The translations under genes were made by a program, and so were the position numbers. The notes under the pieces are model-generated. The model was not told the DNA's origin. It searched no databases and saw only the letters and a list, made by a program, of their open reading frames with translations. DNA of 64,000 nt from Anadara kagoshimensis. Its lineage: Eukaryota; Mollusca; Bivalvia; Arcoida; Arcidae. Below are positions 46,701 to 61,400 of this stretch, one piece after another (the first letter of the stretch is position 1; the number at the start of each line of letters is the position of its first letter). Location of the stretch: contig CM037864.1 of NCBI GenBank assembly GCA_021292105.1, positions 13,618,860 to 13,682,859 on the forward strand, written 5' to 3'.

Positions 46701-49700
46701 TGAATAAAGATTCATATTTTTCACTCGCACCTAGTCGTAACAGGAAATCTGTATGCGCATCCACGATTGTCATAAAGTATGTCTGTAGAAAGGAAAATGT
46801 TGGCGGTATAGGGGTTTTACACATGCGAAAATGACGATGTTTACACCGGAAGTGATGTCCTTGGTGACGTTTTATGTCATATGCACAACAGAATCAGCCA
46901 TTTGCCTGGTTTTTCAACATGTTAAATCCCCATAGCACCAACATTTTACCCTATGCAGATATATTTTGGGCTAATCGTGGATGCGTATACAGATTTCCTG
47001 TTATGACTAGGTACAAGTAAGTGAAAATTATCAATCTTTATTCAAATTTATTTGATTTTATATGGATATGAAGGGTATTTCACTGTCACAGTCACAGTGG
47101 TTCCTACAGTAAATTAAATCAAAGGTAAAGCAGACAGGTCAATGATGTTTGGCTATATAATATTTATGTATAGGCAAACAACCTTGACCTGTCACTTGAC
47201 CTTTCATTTAAGTATTGATCATGGACCAAGTGCATTTATGTACAGATAGCACAGGTGTTTATTTTGTACACATATTGATATATGTATACTCACTTCACAG
47301 AAAACACCTGTACACTGTGTATGTATTAACACTACCTCTGTATTAGACGAATCCTCCTATATGAATATCCCTAATAAAAGGTCGAGTGGACGGGTCAATG
47401 TTGTTTACCCATAAACTCACATACATATTAACATTAACAAAATTATTATTATGTCACAAACTACTCACCATACTGGATTTAAACCTGTGCAGCGTTACTT
47501 TCCTATTTTTGGCATCTATTTTACAAAAATAAAATATAAAAATTTAATAATTAAATTTGAAAAGTTTTTTAACAACAAGTAACAGTTATAACATTATGGA
47601 AGTGATAGAGTAGAAGAAAAAATAAATATGATAATAAACAACATAGAACATTTATAAGTAGAAAAATAATTTTGGATGACAAGTTTCTCAAAATCTATAC
47701 ACTAATATTTGATGTTGTTGTGAATTTATTAAATTTTAATTATTAGTTGAAAACATTAATGGTTTATAGTAATTTTCCCAAAATCTTCACACCAAATTTT
47801 TGACATATTTCTTGAGTGTTCATTGTTCAAGTTTTTTTTAATTATTAGTTGAAAACATTAACCGTATAGGTGATAAAATAGTTTTTTTCAAAATCTAAAC
47901 TGCAACACCAATATTCTAATTTGAGTGTTTTATTAGTTAAAACAATAACCATATGGGTGATAAAGAAGTTTCTCAAAATCTATACACCAACATTTGATTT
48001 TATGGCGAATTTATTAAATTTTATTATTATTTCTTTGGAAATAATTAATGGTTAATAAGAAATTTCCAAAATCTTCACACCAAAATTCTGACATTTTTGT
48101 GAACGTGTTGTGTTGTTCGAGTTTCTGTATTATTAGTTGAATACATTGACCATATGGATGAGTTTCTGTATTATTAGTTGAATACATTGACCATATGGAT
48201 GATAAAAAATACTTTCTAAATATCTATACACCTAAATTCGTTTTTTTTTTAATTTGTTGAATTTTAATAAGAAGAAGCTGAAAAAAATTATGGATGATAA
48301 ACAGGGTTTGTACAGACATTTGGACACCAAATTTAAGGACTTTTTAGGGTCTTTTCAGGGTCTCATTTGCAAATTTAAGGCTTATCAGAGGCACAATTTT
48401 ATAAGAAAAACATTGGTGCAATGTTGACGATTGACAATAAATTTAATAAAACAATTACATGTCCATAGTAAGTGACACTAGAAGTGGTGGTTGATTTTGG
48501 TGTTCGGGAGGGCCAGGTCGCTCATTCTATGTAACTTATTTATTTGTTTTGATCAGTCTATTTATCAACACCTAATCGGCAAAATTCAAGGGCTTTTTTA
48601 GGGCCTTCAGGATAAATTCAAGGGCTTTTTAGGGTCAAACTTGTTTTTAGGGTCTTTTTAGGGCAAACCTCAAAATTTAAGGACTTTTTTTCATGCCTTT
48701 ACGAACCCTGATAAAGAAGTTTCTCAAAATGGTCACACCAAAATTCTGACATATTTCTTGAATGTGTTGTTTAAGTTTCCTTAGTATTAGTTGAAAACAT
48801 TAATCATATGGGTGATAAAGAAGTTTCTCAAAATCTATACACCAACATTTGATGTTCTTTGTGACTATATTAAATTTTATTTATTAGTTGAAACAACATT
48901 TATGGTTAATAAGGAGTTTATCAAAATCTTCACACCAAAATTCTGACATAATTCCGTTAGTGAATTGTTTGAGTTTCTTTATTATTAGCTGAAAAACAAT
49001 ACCCATATGGGTGATGAAAAAGTTTCTCAAAATCTATACACACACATTTCTTTTTTAGTGAATTTGTTGAATTTCATTAATTATAAACTGGAATAAAAAT
49101 TATGGATGATAAAAGAGTTTCTCAAAATCGTTATACCAAAATCCAATATAGATATTTGTTATTAGTTGAAAATCATGATTTAGGAATTAACAATCTCAAA
49201 ATCATACACCATAATTCTGAAATTTTTCTGAATGTGTTGAAGATTATTATTATTAGTTAAAAAACATTTACTATGTGAATATTAAAATAGTTTCTCAAAA
49301 TTCATACACCATAATTCAATTTTTTGTGTGGATAAGTTGAATTCTCCCATTATTTCTTTATTATTAGTTGAAAAAAAATATTGATGATAAAAAATTTCTC
49401 AAAATCAAACGTCATTATTCAATATTTTCTTTAATATGTTAAAATCCCAGATTCTTTCTTAAATATTGGTTGAAAAAATTATTTATGATAATATGTTTCT
49501 CACAATCAAAGGCCATAATGCGACATTTCTTTTAATTTGTTGAATTCCCAGACTCTTCTTTAATATTACTTGATGAAAAAAATTATTTATGAAAATAAGT
49601 TTCTCAAAAAATCAAACGCCATAATTCCCCGATTCTTTCTTTAATATTAGTTGAAAAAAATTTATTGATGATAAGAAGTTTCTCTAAAATCTTTACACCA

Positions 49701-52369
49701 TAATATGACATTTTTATTCAATTTAATGAAGTCCCAGATTCTTTCTCTAATATAAGTTGATAAAAATATATTGATGATAAAAAATCTACACCATAATCAA
49801 ACATTTAACATAACAATTTTTTATTAGGCAATTCTGATTATGATTTCACTTATATCTAGACAGTCAGTTCTAGGATAGGGTGAAAACCTGAAGCACCCAG
49901 TGAAAAAATTTCTCAAGACTTGGATCTGCTGGAGCAATTGTTTTCACACCTAGTCAGTGATAGAAAAATTTAATTAGTAAACCAGTACTTTAGACAACGT
50001 GGTCACCGAGGCCCCCAAAATATGAAGAAAAAATTCAGTGCATTTCTGAAGACAAAAAAAGCATCCACATGATTCATATTAGTGTTAAAAATGGTGAAAC
50101 AGTGATAGATGTTTAAAATACTTAATAATATCACGACAAAAAATTTTGGGAAAATAATTGATATACTGAAATACTGAATTATTGATATTGAGTTAAAGTT
50201 GAGGCAGCAAAAAGTTATCAATTTTAATTATTCAAATCTTGCATGATTAGCATTCTTTTTTTCTGTTTTAAGTAACAATGATGTAATACTGAACTAACAA
50301 AAAGCTTACTGCTGCTGTAACAATAGAAATAATACATTCATGCAGAAATTGATCTTCATGCAATTGACATGGGGGAAAAACACGAGAAAGAGACAATTTC
50401 AACTTTTAATTTTATTTCAATTTCACCAATTACTTTAAATTTTTCACTTGTATTTCCTATCAGTAAACATGATTTAAGAGCATAGTCCTCCTCTTTTTTG
50501 AAGCATGTATAATAATGTTACTTTGTGTTAGTTTTATTGTCAAAAAAATGAAGTAACAATGTTTTATTTTCAGTTTACATTTTTCATCAACAGAAACCAG
50601 ACAAAAATATTTGCACAATTATGTTATTTCCCATAATTTAGAATTAACTATAGAAACAGTTACAGATAGAGAAACACGACCTCAAATAAACCAGGAAACT
50701 GCTATACGATTCATTAAACATAGATTTACAGGAATTCAAAAATTAAACTTTTTTGTAATTTTTTGGTGTTTAAGATTCTAGTTTAAAATCACAGTATTCC
50801 CTTTATTAATAATACAGTAACACCTCTATTCATGGCAACAATTCATTTGGTTCAAAATTTGGTGTTATACAGGGGGTTTGGCTACAAACCCAGGGAGGCT
50901 TGTTCCAATTCCTTGCCACCATTTTTTTCAGTTAAAATTTGGTGTTATACAGGGGGTTTGGCTACAAACCCAGGGAGGCTTGATTCAATTCCTTGCCACC
51001 ATATGTTCTGTCAAAATTTGGTGTTATACAGGGGGTTTGGCTATAAACCCAGGGAGGCTTGGTCCAAATAATTGCCACCATTTGTCAAAGCAAAATTTGA
51101 TGTTATAAAGGGATTTGGCAATAAACTCATTGAGGGAGGCTTGATTCAACTTATTGCCACCATTTGTTCAGTCAAAATTTCGTGTTATAAAAGCAATTTG
51201 GCGATAAATCAAGAGAGGTTTATAAAGAAAAACATAGAATTAAAAGATTTTAAGATTTCCGAATGTATTGAGGGGCAACATAGCAAGGTTTTACTGTATA
51301 ATGCATAAAAAAAAACCATTCTCATTTATTTTTGTATTGGGAGTTTAAAATACTTATGAATCAACTGGAACTGGAATATACATAATATTTTTTGAAAGAA
51401 TATATATAAAAACATAAGCCTGCAGAAAAAATGACTAAAGTTTATGCAAATGCAAAATTTAAGCTAGTTTCAAAATGACATATTTTACAATATTACAACC
51501 ATTAATAAAAAGGATTTCTTTCATGTATTACTGATTCTAAACTACATGCATTCTATATAGATTAAAATACAAAAAAAATTGATCATTCTAAATTTTCAGA
51601 TAATTATCTTCCCCAAGGTCTTTCACCGAGACATAGCATATAACCTGCCAGCGGAGGCTCCTCCACTTAGCCTTTCCCCGAGACTTAGCATGGCCTGTGA
51701 ATGGAGGGTTCTCTGCTTAGCCTTGCCCCTAAGACTTAGCATGGTCTGCCATTGGAAGCCCCTCCGCTTAGCCAGCCTGCCTATAAGATATTTGAGATTT
51801 ATTTATTTATAAATTTATTAATATATATATTTTTTGAAGTTTGCTAAATGCAGACACAACAACAAATAAAATAGAATACAGTCAAGGCATGTTAAAAAGC
51901 GACAACATCAAAGTTTTGTATGACGTTTTAAAAAATATATAAGTACATATGAAGGATAAAATATTAATAATAATAAAAAGTAAATGTTGTGTTCAATGGT
52001 GGCCTTACCAAATTCCTCAAGAACAAATATGCCTCCTGTCTGCGTGAAACATTTCTTGATACACCCTAGCTCAATAAAGAACTGAAAAGAAAACGTTGAA
52101 AAGCAACTTAAAGCTATGACTAGATGACTAGGTGATAACCCTAAGGTTTCAGTGCTAAATTATGTTTTTGATGATGACAAGTTTCTTTCTTTTTATATTT
52201 TTTTTTTTTTTGCATTATTAACTTGTCATTGTTTTATACAGAAAAACAACTTAAAATGTGTGTACTAAATATCTAGTGTTTTTGGTTTTAAAACTTACTT
52301 TATTTTTTTTAAGTAAGGGATCATCTCAAAAGTTCACATGTTCTTTCAGACAATCAAGCTTTTAGTTTT

Positions 52370-52407
<38 letters not shown>

Positions 52408-55400
52408 CTTAAAAAATGAAGAATTTCATAATTTTGTCATAGAATAAAAACATAAGTTTCAAATTAGATTTTAAGTTTTCCTGAAGGAAGATCATATTGC
52501 CTGCTTGCCATAACAGATAAAAGAAAGTTGTGGCACTGCAAAACATGATGCCAGACAGTAATCCCTATATGTCGATGATGCCACAGGCGGCACAAAACTA
52601 AAAACTTAAGTTGAAAGTCAATGTGAACTCATGAAATAGTCCCCCATACCTTGGATTTGGTAAGGAGCAAGAAGAGATTAAATCATAAAGAAATATACTA
52701 CTCAAACCAAAAACAAAACACAAAAAACACACAAAAAAGAAAGAAACAAAAAAATAAGAGAAACTCACAAGATGCAAGCTGACCATTAACTATTGTGCAG
52801 GGGACATATAACCCAAAACTAACATGACAAAAGTGACATCACAAAATGGAGACTATGGTTTCTATGGTAACAGACATTGTAATACATTTACCTCAAAATC
52901 CTGCACCATCAAATAAGTTAGCATAAGGAGGGAAAAGATAAAAAAAATATACCACTTTAAAATGCCATCACCATAACAATATAAAATACGACAACCATCA
53001 CCATGGCAACAGTTACTAATACCAGGGTAGCATAAAAAATTGTACTGTACAATAAGAAAACATTTGATATCATTAATTTTTCTTGGATTAAATTATCATA
53101 TTACTATACTGGTTGACATAAAATTCATCCTTGTGTCTTGTTACAGAATAGATTTTTTTTGTAAAAAAAAAAACCCTGAAAAACAAAGCAATATATACAT
53201 ATATAATAAATATATATTCCTATGTCGTATGAATATTAAATTTCTAACAAAATGAACTCCATACTGAATTACTTTCTAACAAATCTGATGAAATAGTGAA
53301 CGTCATAATGAATGAATTTCTGAAAATATGTCTTTTAATAAAATGAAATTCATATGCTGAAAGATGCTTTGAACATTATTGATTCAACATCCTTTGTCTG
53401 TTAAGATGTCGACTTTCGCAAAGAGGTTCAAAATTTCCCAGGTCCCAGGTCCAAGACCTATTGATTTTACATTGGGAGACTTGGCATTCAAACTACAAAA
53501 GTCAGATGGACCCGTAATTTTTTTACTAGCAAAATGCTACATTTCTATATGAGACCCAAGTTGCACATGGACCGTTCAATGATGATATTGTACTGTCAAA
53601 ACTTTTTGTGGGACCTGCCAAAAGGTCCTGGACCTTCCATTACAAAATACAATTTTGAACCCCTAGGCAATGATAGAGAAAACGAGTTTCGCATATAAAT
53701 TAAACAAATAATGGAGAAGTAATGCCGCTGAAATTGAAGAAAAATCATATATATATATATATAAGCTACTTTTAGTATCACAGTGTTTGTGGCAGTGAAT
53801 TATGGAAAGTTTTCACATAAAATCAAATAAACCTAAAAAAGTTTAGTATTTTTCAACTAAGTCTAGTCACAACTGAAAATCGCCTCCTCCATTACCAGCA
53901 AATAAAAATATGAAAATGGCCCTACTAAGGACAATTTTACATGTTGAAAAAAGTCATGTTTCCACTGTAATTGATGCCCATAGCAATGAATTACATTATA
54001 CATTTGCATGCAAAAAAAGATAATCATCCATCCGATTTTTGAACATGTAAAAATTCCCTCAGCGGCAATTTTTTTTAATTTCCTCTGTGTCAAGAAATTC
54101 TATGGTAATCGTGAAATTGATATAACAGCTTTGTTACAACTAAGATCAAGTAAGTGAAAAATACCAAAATTTTCAAGCAATAAATCAAATTAGTATGCTT
54201 TTTTTTTAAAAAATTCATTGTAACAAACACAGTGATATTGATAGTTGTAATTTTGCTTTTCAGAATTTCCATTCATAAACCCAAAACACAAGGACAATTA
54301 CTCTAACATCCGATAGTAAATTGTTAGTGAATTTATTTAATTGTCGATCTTCATGCAAAACTAATCATCACATCTAATAATTTTAATAAAAAAATTCTCC
54401 TTATTTTGTTAATAACTCTACTTCCAATGCATTCAAAATTCCCCTTTTTTGTTCTCTTTCTACATACAACTCTATTCATCTATTGATATATGATATTTAT
54501 ATCTACTTGCAAAGTGCCCAAGCAAAATACATTTTTTCATTTACTACTCTGAAATTCAGAACTTCTGGGTTCAAATAAATGTGTGGTATATCTCTGCTTT
54601 CAGGATTGCATTTTTGTAACATATTTTCTTTAATCTGGACAAAAAAAAAAAAAATAATAATAAAAAAATAATTTTTTGCATAAATATTTTTTGAGACTTT
54701 GAAAAAAATATGTCACTATAAAGTTGTATTTTTGGGGGATATAGGAAATGAACAAAACCTGTTGGAGGACAAAGTAGGAGTGGAGAGGACTAATGCCGTT
54801 TTACGCCTCAGTCAAGATGGTGACTTCAGGGCAAGTGAAGGAAACTGACTGTCTCTCACTCAAGTATCTGCCGTAAGTGCGATTTGAATAAAGCTGGTGA
54901 AAGGCCTTTTTTTCTTTCAGCACACTCTTTAGATCACTCAGCCACCACAGTCTATCAAGACATAAATAGGCATGATCCTATCACTTAATATATTGAGTGG
55001 AGGAAACTGGAGTGCCCAAAAAAGCCATTGGTCATCAGCAAGTGGTGATTCCTATATACCTCCCTTAAACTAGTCTGCGGTGTGAGTGTGTGTAAAAATA
55101 ATGTGACAAAAATGGCCTGAATTCAGAAATAAACCACAATAGTAACAAAAATAATGTTTGATGATGAAAAAATATGCCTTAAACAAAAGTAATATATAAT
55201 AGAACTTATAGTTTTGCAAAGTCTGCAAAAAGGTATTTATACAATTTTTGGGGGTTAATTTTTAATTATATATTGCAAATTTTGCAAAAAAAAAAAAAAG
55301 GTATCTAAACATTTTTGTCAATTTTTAATAAAACTATATGCATGGGCACCTTGTATATACATTCTTGATTTCCAGCATTAGGATGCAGAGTGTCATCTAT

Positions 55401-55870
55401 ACTTGGAGATTATTTTATCAGTTTTGCTACATCTTGAAACATTTTTTCCCCTGATAAACACTACCCTAATATTACATGCTTCTACATTCAAAAGTACATA
55501 CATGCAAACCTATCTTTTTCACCATTAATCTTTAAACATGAAGCTTCATAATAATTTTTTTAAACTATTTTTTATTTTGGTTCTTTTTTGTGTTTATTTA
55601 GACTACTGGGAGAGGGGTGGGAAGGTCGGTATTATTTCATTTGCAATTTGAAAAATTTGAGCTGCAAGACTTTGTCTAAAATAAGTTGTTCTGTGATCAA
55701 GCTGAGTAGAGATTTCTGTTCAAAATCCTGTTTAAGTTGGATTCCCACACAGGCCTTGTACATGTATAACAGAATTTCTATGCAAAGTGCACTAGAATTC
55801 TGTGCAGCAAACTGGACTTATAACAAATTTTGGTGTTATAATTGAATAAATAATAATTTCAAGGGAGGGT

Positions 55871-55901
<31 letters not shown>

Positions 55902-58192
55902 CTATTCGTGTACCACAAAATCATTTCCCCATAGTGTTTGTATGGAACAGTATGCTGCAATTTGCAGAATACCAATGTTTTCAAGAAGATGTGATGCCAC
56001 ATCCAATGGATTGCACGAGCTTTAAGGGTATTTATCACATGGTTTGCTGGAAAATTGCTATGTTAAATAATACCATATTGTGGACAAAAAACAGGTGTTT
56101 GCCAAGCTTTATCAACCAAGAAGAAAAACTATTTTCGTAAATCTAATGTAAAGACCATGCTTTCTACTTTTAAATTTTTCGCTCTAGTTCTAATCTTAAT
56201 TCTACATGAGACAATAGCGGCAGCGTAGTTTAAAGCATGGGTTTACAGCAACCCTCACCAGCTAGGTTCGAGTCACACTCAGGGCAGATCCTTGTGTGAG
56301 AAAGTTTGTCAATTTGCTTGTCAAAAGATGGTGGTTTTATTTGGGCACTCCAGTTTCCTCAACCATCCCTGAAAATCCAGAGAACTTCAAATCTCACCAG
56401 TTTTCAGCAAGCAAATTGACAAATTTTTCTCACAATAAGATGTGCCTGAATGGGATTTGAACCTTAAGAGTATGAGTTGCTGTGACTGCATGCTTTAGAT
56501 CACTTGGTCTTTGAGGTCCTTATAAATTAACTGGACTTTTTACAATTGTATTTCTCAATTTTGTAGATTGAAAAAAGACCAAAAAAACATTAAAAATTGA
56601 AAGATTTCATTCAACAGATGAATTTTGGAAGCCCAAAACAAGGCTTAGTTTATGAAATATTCATTTTAATTATATCTCTGACAATATTTAAATATTTTTT
56701 TTATCTTAAAAGCCAGTAAAAATTGTTACTATTGAAACAATAGCAATCACCATCCTAACAAAAAATGATAAATGCAGTACATGCACACACATATAGATTT
56801 GAAAATCCTACTAGAAATGATGGTCTACCAGTAAAATTTACATCAAAATATAGAACTTTTTTGCAAAGCAAAAAAAAGACACCACCCTTTTTTTAATTCA
56901 CTTAAATCTGAAATTGAGACTTATGGTTAAAATATAAGAACAGAAAAGTGAGGATTTATTTTTGTAATACAGTGAGACCTGTCAAAAAGGAACACATTCC
57001 TGTCCGAAGTTTTTTGTTCAGATTAGATGAGTATACTGTATACACCTGGCCCCAGTTTCACAATCATTCCTTAACTACGATTTTCCTTAACTTAAGCAAA
57101 TTTTGGCAAGCTTTTTTTAAAAACTACGAATAAATATTTTTGTCAAAACTAAATGCAGATGTCATAAGCTTGATATAATCTTTAAAATGACACCTTTAAT
57201 TCCTTAAAATCTTAAAGTAACAATTGACAAAATTATAAAGGTTTTTAACTTGCCAGATTTAAGTTAAGAAAAATCTTAAGTTAAAGAATGATTGTGAAAC
57301 CTGTGCCTGTACACTTAAGAAATGAGTTCCCATTTTCTGTATTGTGGGAGTTCGGTTTTTCCAGGTTTCACTGTAATCATTTCCAATGGAGTTTGCCGGT
57401 GTACCACATGACCAATAGCCCTCAACATTTGTGTGGAACATTTTGGAAAGTGTTATGTTGAAATTTCCCGGAATAAAGTCATTTTTACCGGAAAACATAT
57501 ACTGAAGCTATTCCATCTCCAATAGAAATAATAGACGGATTGCCGGCCATGCCCACTATGTTCCGACAATGGGTCGACATGATTGAATTACGCGCAATAA
57601 GAATGAAAACTCGACCTAAATTATGCGGTTTAATGGCGTCACTGACATTAGAACGTCAATAGTAGCCATGACGCTGCTTTGGTACCGTGATGGCGGCCAG
57701 TGTCGGAACATTGTGGGCGTGGCCGGAGATACGTCAATTGTTACACAGAAACATTATAGGGTATCATGAGGTACACTGGCGATACCTATTAACACTCACT
57801 AAATTATCACAATAATTATGGGTTTTTTTTAAAATCACAAAAGCCAAAACTTAACCTACTGCCAAAAATAAAGGTAGACCAACATTTCTAAACATTTTAA
57901 TACCATTAATAGCTTTAAGAAGCAACAAAGCCAGACAATTCAAACATCCTCCTACCCATTTCACCTCTCTATAGGCTAAATGAAAAGTCCATGTCTTTTG
58001 AAATGGACCAGGTCATTAACAGATAGAGGGGGTGACAGGATAAACATAAAATATTTCTAATTGCTATAAAATACAGGAAAAAAAGACTTTCTAGCATATG
58101 AATGGGTTTTTATTTGTTGAAATTTATCAAACTGTTACATGTGTTATATATGACTAAAATGCATTTTTATGCTAGCTCCTATATTACATGCT

Positions 58193-58263
<71 letters not shown>

Positions 58264-58390
58264 ATGCAAACATTAGAGAAGAATGGGAGAAAGAAAAAGA
58301 GGGAAGTGCTTTTGAGAGAGAGTGAGTGAGACAGAGAGCTTTTGAACGAGCATTTGAGAGAAAAAAAGAGGGGGAGGAAGAGGGAGTGCT

Positions 58391-58449
<59 letters not shown>

Positions 58450-61400
58450 TTTTGAGGGAAAGAGAGAACAGTTTTGAGACTTTGAAACAGAGTTTTTGAG
58501 AGAGAGAGAGAAACAGAGAGAGAAAGAGAGAGAGAGAGAGAGGGGGGTTTAGCTAGAACAAAAGTTAATAAAGCATGTTAAGATAATAATGTGTGATATT
58601 AAGATGTTGTTAATTAATTTTAATTACAAGACCTGACAGTATACAGTAATCTTAACTACCCAATCTATATGTTGTATTCACAGAGATAAAAGTTTTACCA
58701 TTTTCCCATTTTTTCTGTGTAACCATGCGTCTCATGCAATGTTAGTAAATTATCAGTCATACACATGCATATGTAGAGTATGTCATTATAATTATTTAGT
58801 TATATAGATAAAATTGTAAATGTACCAGTAAATGCAATGGTCATGACTTAAATTAAATCTTAAGTCATTGCTTTTAGAGGTAAGCTTGAAGCTCATGTCA
58901 CTATTGTGATGTGTAAGCTCAAACATCATCCTCATGAATGGAAAGCTTAAAGCTCATGTCATCATAGTGATGTGTAAGGTCAAACATCACATCATCTTCA
59001 TGAATGGAAAGCTTAAAGCTCATGTCATCACAGTGATGTGTAAGGTCAAACATCACATCATCTTCATGAATGGAAAGCTTAAAGCTCATGCCATCACAGT
59101 GATGTGTAAGGTCAAATTTCGCATCATCCTCATGAATGGAAAGCTCAAAGCTCATGTCATCATAGTGATGTGTAAGGTCAAATCTCACATCATCCTCATG
59201 AATGGAAAGCTCAAAGCTCATGTCATCATAGTGATGTGTAAGGTCAAATCTCACATCATCCTCATGAATGGAAAGCTCAAAGCTCATGTCATCATAGTGA
59301 TGTGTAAGGTCAAATCTCACATCATCCTCATGAATGGAAAGCTCAAAGCTCATGTCATCAGTGATGTGTAAGGTCAAATCTCACATCATCCTCATGAATG
59401 GAAAGCTCAAAGCTCATGTCATCAGTGATGTGTAAGGTCAAATCTCACATCAACCTCATGAATGGAAAGTTCAAAGCTCATGCCATCACAGTGATGTGTA
59501 AGGTCAAATCTCACATCATCCTCATGAATGGAAAGCTTAAAGCTCATGCCATCACAGTGATGTGTAAGGTCAAATTTCACATCATCTTCATGAATGGAAA
59601 GCTCAAAGCTCATGTCATCACAGTGATGTGTAAGCTCAAACATCACATCATCTTCATGAATGGAAAGCTCAAAGCTCATGTCATCACAGTGATGTGTAAG
59701 GTCAAATCTCACATCATCCTCATGAATGGAAAGCTCAAAGCTCATGTCATCAGTGATGTGTAAGGTCAAATCTCACATCTTTCTCATGAATGGAAAGCTC
59801 AAAGCTCATGTCATCAGTGATGTGTAAGGTCAAATCTCACATCATCTTCATGAATGGAAAGCTCAAAGCTCATGTCATCACAGTGATGTGTAAGGTCAAA
59901 TCTCACATCATCCCCATGAATGGAAAGCTCAAAGCTCATGTCATCATAGTGATGTGTAAGGTCAAACATCACATCTTCATGAATGGAAAGCTCAAAGCTC
60001 ATGTCATCACAGTGATGTGTAAGGTCAAATCTCACATCATCCTCATGAATGGAAAGCTCAAAGCTCATGTCATCATAGTGATGTGTAAGGTCAAAGTTCA
60101 TGCCACCTTCGTGATTTGTAAGCTCAAACCTCATTTCATTGCCATGAACGGAAAGCTTAAAGTTCATGCCATCATAGTGATGTGTAAGGTGAAAGTTCAT
60201 GTCACCTTCATGATTTGTAAGCTCAAACCTCACATCATCATCATGATGGGTAAAGTCAAAGCTCACATCACAGTTTATGACAGATAAGCTCAAAGCTCAC
60301 ATTGTCATCATGAAGGTTAAGCTCAAAACTCACATTACCGTCATGAAGGTTAAGCTAAAAACTCACAATACTGTCATGAAAGGTAAGCTAGAAGCTTATT
60401 TCACTGTTATGACACATAAGCCCATGAACACTACTTTTAAGGTGATAAAGAAAATATTTATCCAGCAAAAAATCTTCTCCAGATTTGAAAATTTGAAATT
60501 CTGAAATCACATACTAAACTGATAAACAGGTGCCTTGGTCAATTACACACAATAAATATCCAAATGGTATTGAAATCATAAAAAACATGTTATACAGACC
60601 ACTTGTCAATTACAGTCCAATGGGTGGTGTTTATATACAGGTATTACTGTATATGAAAATGAAGCACTTCATACATATCAGGGATTTTTCTGATCTTTTT
60701 GGGAAAAGGACCTTGGGATGAAATTGGGAAGATGCTCAACAAAAATGTAATTTTGGGAAAAACCACAACAACATATTAGAAATTCTAGACCACTAGAATA
60801 CTGGTAATTGAACAAATTATATCGGTGTTCACAGCAAAATAGCGCTGTCTCTTTTGTCTCTAAATAAATCATCCGGCAAAATGTGGGTTAATATAGATTG
60901 AAATCGTATCAGAACGAGATATCCTCCAAATATGATGTTGATGATCTTGTGAAATTGTTATTCTCAAAAAATTGATAAATATAGCTAATTGGGAATTTTT
61001 TACTACAGAATTGGGAAAAATGTATGTTTTTTTGCATTGGGAATGGGTCCCTTTACCGGACCCTGTGGATACCCAGAAAAATCCCTGCATATGGACAATT
61101 ATCAAAACAAAAGTTAGAAATCTGTGAGCTACTGCTCACTAAGTATACCCCCTGCTTATAACTTCAACCATTGACCTTAAATATAACGAAAATAAATGAA
61201 GTCAGTAAACAGGATGTAGATGTCTGGCAGACTTGAAATAGGTACTTGTGACATGGTACCTAATACTGAACTCGCATACAATATTTCAAGTGGCTGTGTT
61301 TAGTAGTTGCTGAGAAAACTGTTATAACTTTTTTGTTTCAGACGGATGAACAGAGGTAAACTAGTATACCCATCTTCTTCGAAGTCGGGTTATCAAAATG

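Noticed and set aside
50832..51308. Three overlapping plus-strand frames of 76-79 residues
   Set aside because: They are translations of the ~80-bp tandem array inside a MITE and restart with each unit.
52009..52081. Sec23-like TGG motif
   Set aside because: At first the exon's Lys-Lys-Cys ... Thr-Gly-Gly segment resembled Sec23, but neighbouring exons in the same phase chain match MADD and not Sec23.
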